The notes under the pieces are model-generated. The model ran no database searches. It worked only from the letters and a program-made list of their open reading frames with translations, and had not been told where the DNA came from. Shown here one piece after another: positions 6,825-8,566 of a stretch of DNA of 8,566 nucleotides. Every line of letters begins with the position of its first letter. Position 1 is the first letter of the stretch. The DNA is from an uncultured Alcaligenaceae bacterium (GTDB lineage: Bacteria; Pseudomonadota; Gammaproteobacteria; Burkholderiales; Burkholderiaceae_B): assembly GCA_937897265.1 (NCBI GenBank), contig CALCPT010000549.1:1-8566 (forward strand). Reading direction: 5' to 3'. Both the position numbers and the translations under genes were made by a program.

Positions 6825-7802
6825 ATGCTTCACGCGCTCATCGTGCGCAGCACGCTTGCATTGGTGCTGCTCTTGACCCAAGCTAGTTTTATCCAAACCG
6901 TAAAAGCTGCCGATGAGCCTGCATGGCCAACCAAACAGGTTGCGCTGGTCGTGCCTTATCCACCCGGTGCGATTACCGACACGGTCGGGCGCCGCCTTGG
7001 CAATCAACTAGGCATTGCCTTAGGCGTGCCGGTTGTGATTGAGAACAAAGCGGGCGCTGGCGCCAACTTGGGTGCCGCCTATGTATCAAACGCCCAGCCT
7101 AATGGTGCGACTATCCTGTTCACCTCGTACGGCAACATCATGATTGACTCGGTCACCGAGGCGCAACATAAGTTGACGCCCGTGGCTGCTGTCGGACCGA
7201 TGACTGTCGTGATGCTGGTTCGGCCAGACCTACCGTATAAAACTATTGAAGAGATGGTTGCCTACGCACGTGCGCATCCACAAAAAATCAGTTTTGCAAG
7301 TGTTGGTATCGGCAGTTCGTACCATCTATTGATTGAGCAAATGAACACCCTCGGCAAACTTGATATGGTGCATATCCCCTACAAAGGCGGCGCAGCCTCA
7401 ATGGCCGACTTTCTGGGTGGTCGGGTAGATGTGATGCTAGCGACTTGGCTGTTCGCAAAACCTTATGTGACGGATAATCGCGCTCGTGCTGTGGCGCTGG
7501 TCAACGGCGAGCGCTCACCCACGCTGCCCGACCTTCCAACGGTTAACGAACGGGCCGTGCCTGGGGTCAAACTGATTGATGGGCTTGGCGTATTTGCGCC
7601 AAAAGGTCTGCCGCAAGCATTGGTTGCACGTTTAAACAAAGACATTAATCGAATCATTCAAGAGCCAGAGATGAAAGCCTGGCTCACAAACGAGGCGATA
7701 CCGCCTACGGCAATGACGACTGCCGCCTTTGAAACAATGTTAAGCGACGAGGCCAAGCCGCTAGAGAAACTCATTCGCGAAAACAAGATCGGTATGAAAT
7801 AA
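6825..7802 (+). CDS. Bug/TctC-family periplasmic substrate-binding protein
   Basis: This is a 325-residue secreted Bug-family binding protein. A signal peptide covers residues 1-28 (hydrophobic core LALVLLLTQASF, likely cleavage VKA|AD). Family marks are VPYPPGAITD (43-52), ENKAGAGANLG (73-83), QPNGAT (91-96), GIGSS (161-165) and IPYKG (184-188). Two departures are visible: the usual PGG of the first ligand loop is PGA (A49), and the usual P(D/N)GYT is PNGAT. Both lie in regions close to the ligand site in this family, so this protein may bind something different from the two neighbouring Bug proteins (inference). AGGAG at 6814-6818 supports ATG 6825. It is the last gene of the TPP-enzyme operon, only 2 bases after the CoxG-like gene, which argues that its ligand is the substrate of that pathway. 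Its last codons overlap a repeat shared with the facing minus-strand Bug gene. No membrane partner is nearby. Confidence 0.92.
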   Translation: MLHALIVRSTLALVLLLTQASFIQTVKAADEPAWPTKQVALVVPYPPGAITDTVGRRLGNQLGIALGVPVVIENKAGAGANLGAAYVSNAQPNGATILFTSYGNIMIDSVTEAQHKLTPVAAVGPMTVVMLVRPDLPYKTIEEMVAYARAHPQKISFASVGIGSSYHLLIEQMNTLGKLDMVHIPYKGGAASMADFLGGRVDVMLATWLFAKPYVTDNRARAVALVNGERSPTLPDLPTVNERAVPGVKLIDGLGVFAPKGLPQALVARLNKDINRIIQEPEMKAWLTNEAIPPTAMTTAAFETMLSDEAKPLEKLIRENKIGMK

Positions 7803-7868
7803 GCTATTCAACTTTCGCGTCGCTCTCGGGTTTGAAATAAGCTATTCGACCTTGGCGCCACTCTCAAG
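7795..7868. repeat. Two-copy diverged direct repeat (36-base unit, 38-base period) at a convergent gene junction
   Basis: Copy 1 is at 7795-7830 and copy 2 at 7833-7868; they match at 29 of 36 positions by hand alignment. The first 15 bases (TGAAATAAGCTATTC) are identical. Copy 1 contains the stop codon of the plus-strand Bug gene; copy 2 contains the end of the minus-strand Bug gene. Read on the minus strand, both copies encode the same kind of protein tail, ESDAKVE-stop and ESGAKVE-stop. Confidence 0.85.
7804..7830 (-). pseudogene. Relic 3' end of a second Bug-family gene
   Basis: On the minus strand these bases read PESDAKVE followed by TAG (7806-7804), nearly the same as the ending LESGAKVE-TAG of the intact Bug gene just upstream on that strand (stop 7844-7842). 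The two tails are in different frames (offset 38), so this cannot be readthrough of the neighbour. Within the aligned codons, 5 of 7 differences fall at third codon positions and four of the differing codons are synonymous, as expected if both had been coding. It is best explained as what remains of a paralogous gene after deletion or recombination between tandem copies. The stretch is short, so a local tandem duplication that later drifted is the alternative. Confidence 0.5.
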
Positions 7869-8566
7869 GATAATTTTTTTCCAGCGCGTTTGCTCTTCTT
7901 TCATGTATTGAGTGAACTGCGCAGGCGTGCCACCCAACAGTACGGTGCCTTGTGGAGCAAGCTTTGTTTTCAGCGCAGGATCTTGCAACACAGTCGCCAA
8001 CACGCCACTCAATTTTTTTACGATTTCGGGCGAAACACCTTTAGGCACTACAACACCTTGCCAGGCGCCCATCACCCAATCTGTCGTTCCTAACGCCTCG
8101 TTAAAGGTGGGCACGTCCGGAAACAGCGGGCTACGCTGTGTTGCTGCAACGGCCAGTGGACGCACTCGCGCATCGGACATCATCGCCACAGCTGCACTCA
8201 AGGTCGAAATCATGAATTGCGTACGCCCACTGGCGACATCAACCAACGCTGGCGATTCGCCTTTATAGGCGATGTGATTGGCCTCTAAACCAAATTCACG
8301 CGCGAAGGCAGCGGCAGGCAAATGGGTCATCGTGCCCGCACCGCTTGAACCGTAGTTCATGTTGCCCTGAGCTTTTGCATGGGCCACAAACTCTTTCAGC
8401 GAACGCGGTGCCAAACTTGGTGCCGTTAAAAATACCAAAGGATTCGTCGCCGTCAGCATCACCGGTGCAAAATCGACAAACGGATCGTACTTCACACTTG
8501 GGTATAACAGCGGCCCCAGGACAATTGCTGAGGTTGCATAAAAAATTGTGTACCCATCTGGCTCGG
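7842..8566 (-). CDS. Bug/TctC-family periplasmic substrate-binding protein (N-terminus outside window)
   Basis: This is the C-terminal 240 residues of a third Bug-family protein. The frame is open to the window edge: the bases beyond 8495 read EPDGYTIFYATS and onward, which matches the PDGYT family motif normally found near residue 85. About 80 residues, including the signal peptide, must therefore lie beyond the window. The GTG at 8495 is an internal codon and not the start. Other family features are GSSGAGTMTHL (the usual GSSGxGxxxHL stretch) and AYKG (the usual PYKG position, with Ala for Pro). The C-terminus ends ESGAKVE. It runs towards the second Bug gene, with 39 bases between the two stop codons, filled mostly by the relic tail described separately. 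It probably belongs to another minus-strand unit entering from the right. Ligand unknown. Confidence 0.9.
   Translation of the reverse strand, partial: EPDGYTIFYATSAIVLGPLLYPSVKYDPFVDFAPVMLTATNPLVFLTAPSLAPRSLKEFVAHAKAQGNMNYGSSGAGTMTHLPAAAFAREFGLEANHIAYKGESPALVDVASGRTQFMISTLSAAVAMMSDARVRPLAVAATQRSPLFPDVPTFNEALGTTDWVMGAWQGVVVPKGVSPEIVKKLSGVLATVLQDPALKTKLAPQGTVLLGGTPAQFTQYMKEEQTRWKKIILESGAKVE

Noticed and set aside
7912..8268. 118-codon plus-strand open frame opposite the third Bug gene
   Set aside because: It is antisense to a Bug gene with clear family motifs and its translation shows nothing protein-like.
8493..8495. GTG at 8495 as the start of the third Bug gene
   Set aside because: The frame continues to the window edge and encodes the conserved PDGYT motif, so the codon is internal.
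1..8566. CRISPR arrays, tRNA or rRNA genes, complete transposases, phage genes, toxin-antitoxin pairs
   Set aside because: I looked through both strands and saw no regularly spaced repeats, no RNA gene signatures and no such protein families.

Overview
The window looks like an accessory catabolic and transport region from a betaproteobacterium, most likely Burkholderiales (Alcaligenaceae or Comamonadaceae-like). This rests on three things: several orphan Bug/TctC-type periplasmic binding proteins with no TctA/TctB partners, a fused LivM-LivG branched-chain amino acid transporter subunit, and the base composition, which looks close to balanced by eye. The assignment to a group is inferred from gene content; no rRNA or other phylogenetic marker is present.

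Layout. (1) 1-2839, plus strand: the 3' part of a LIV-type ABC importer operon. It holds the C-terminus of a LivH permease (cut by the window edge), a LivM permease fused to a LivG ATPase, and a LivF ATPase, all joined by short overlaps. (2) 2840-2959: a 120-base convergent intergenic stretch with two hairpins, one of which resembles the end hairpin of IS200/IS605-type elements. (3) 2960-4323, minus strand: a two-gene unit, a small cupin followed by a Bug binding protein, joined by an ATGA overlap. (4) 4324-4456: a divergent control region with a short palindrome, a repeated TACTTG half-site and a plausible promoter for the plus strand. (5) 4457-7802, plus strand: a tight three-gene unit of a thiamine diphosphate (TPP)-dependent enzyme of the acetolactate synthase/decarboxylase superfamily, a CoxG-like SRPBCC protein with a basic amphipathic tail, and a second secreted Bug protein. 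(6) 7842-8566, minus strand: a third Bug protein, cut at its N-terminus by the window edge, running towards the second one.

How the genes may work together. The divergent units look like one catabolic locus for a small organic acid or keto acid. The Bug proteins would bind the substrate in the periplasm, the TPP enzyme would cleave or decarboxylate it, and the cupin may act on a related intermediate. CoxG is normally a partner of molybdenum CO dehydrogenase. None is seen here, so its pairing with a TPP enzyme is the most interesting functional puzzle. The substrate cannot be read from the sequence.

The most concrete structural finding is at 7795-7868. Two diverged copies of a 36-base unit lie 38 bases apart, and each encodes on the minus strand the last residues of a Bug protein followed by TAG. 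The copy next to the plus-strand Bug gene appears to be the leftover 3' end of a lost or recombined paralogue.
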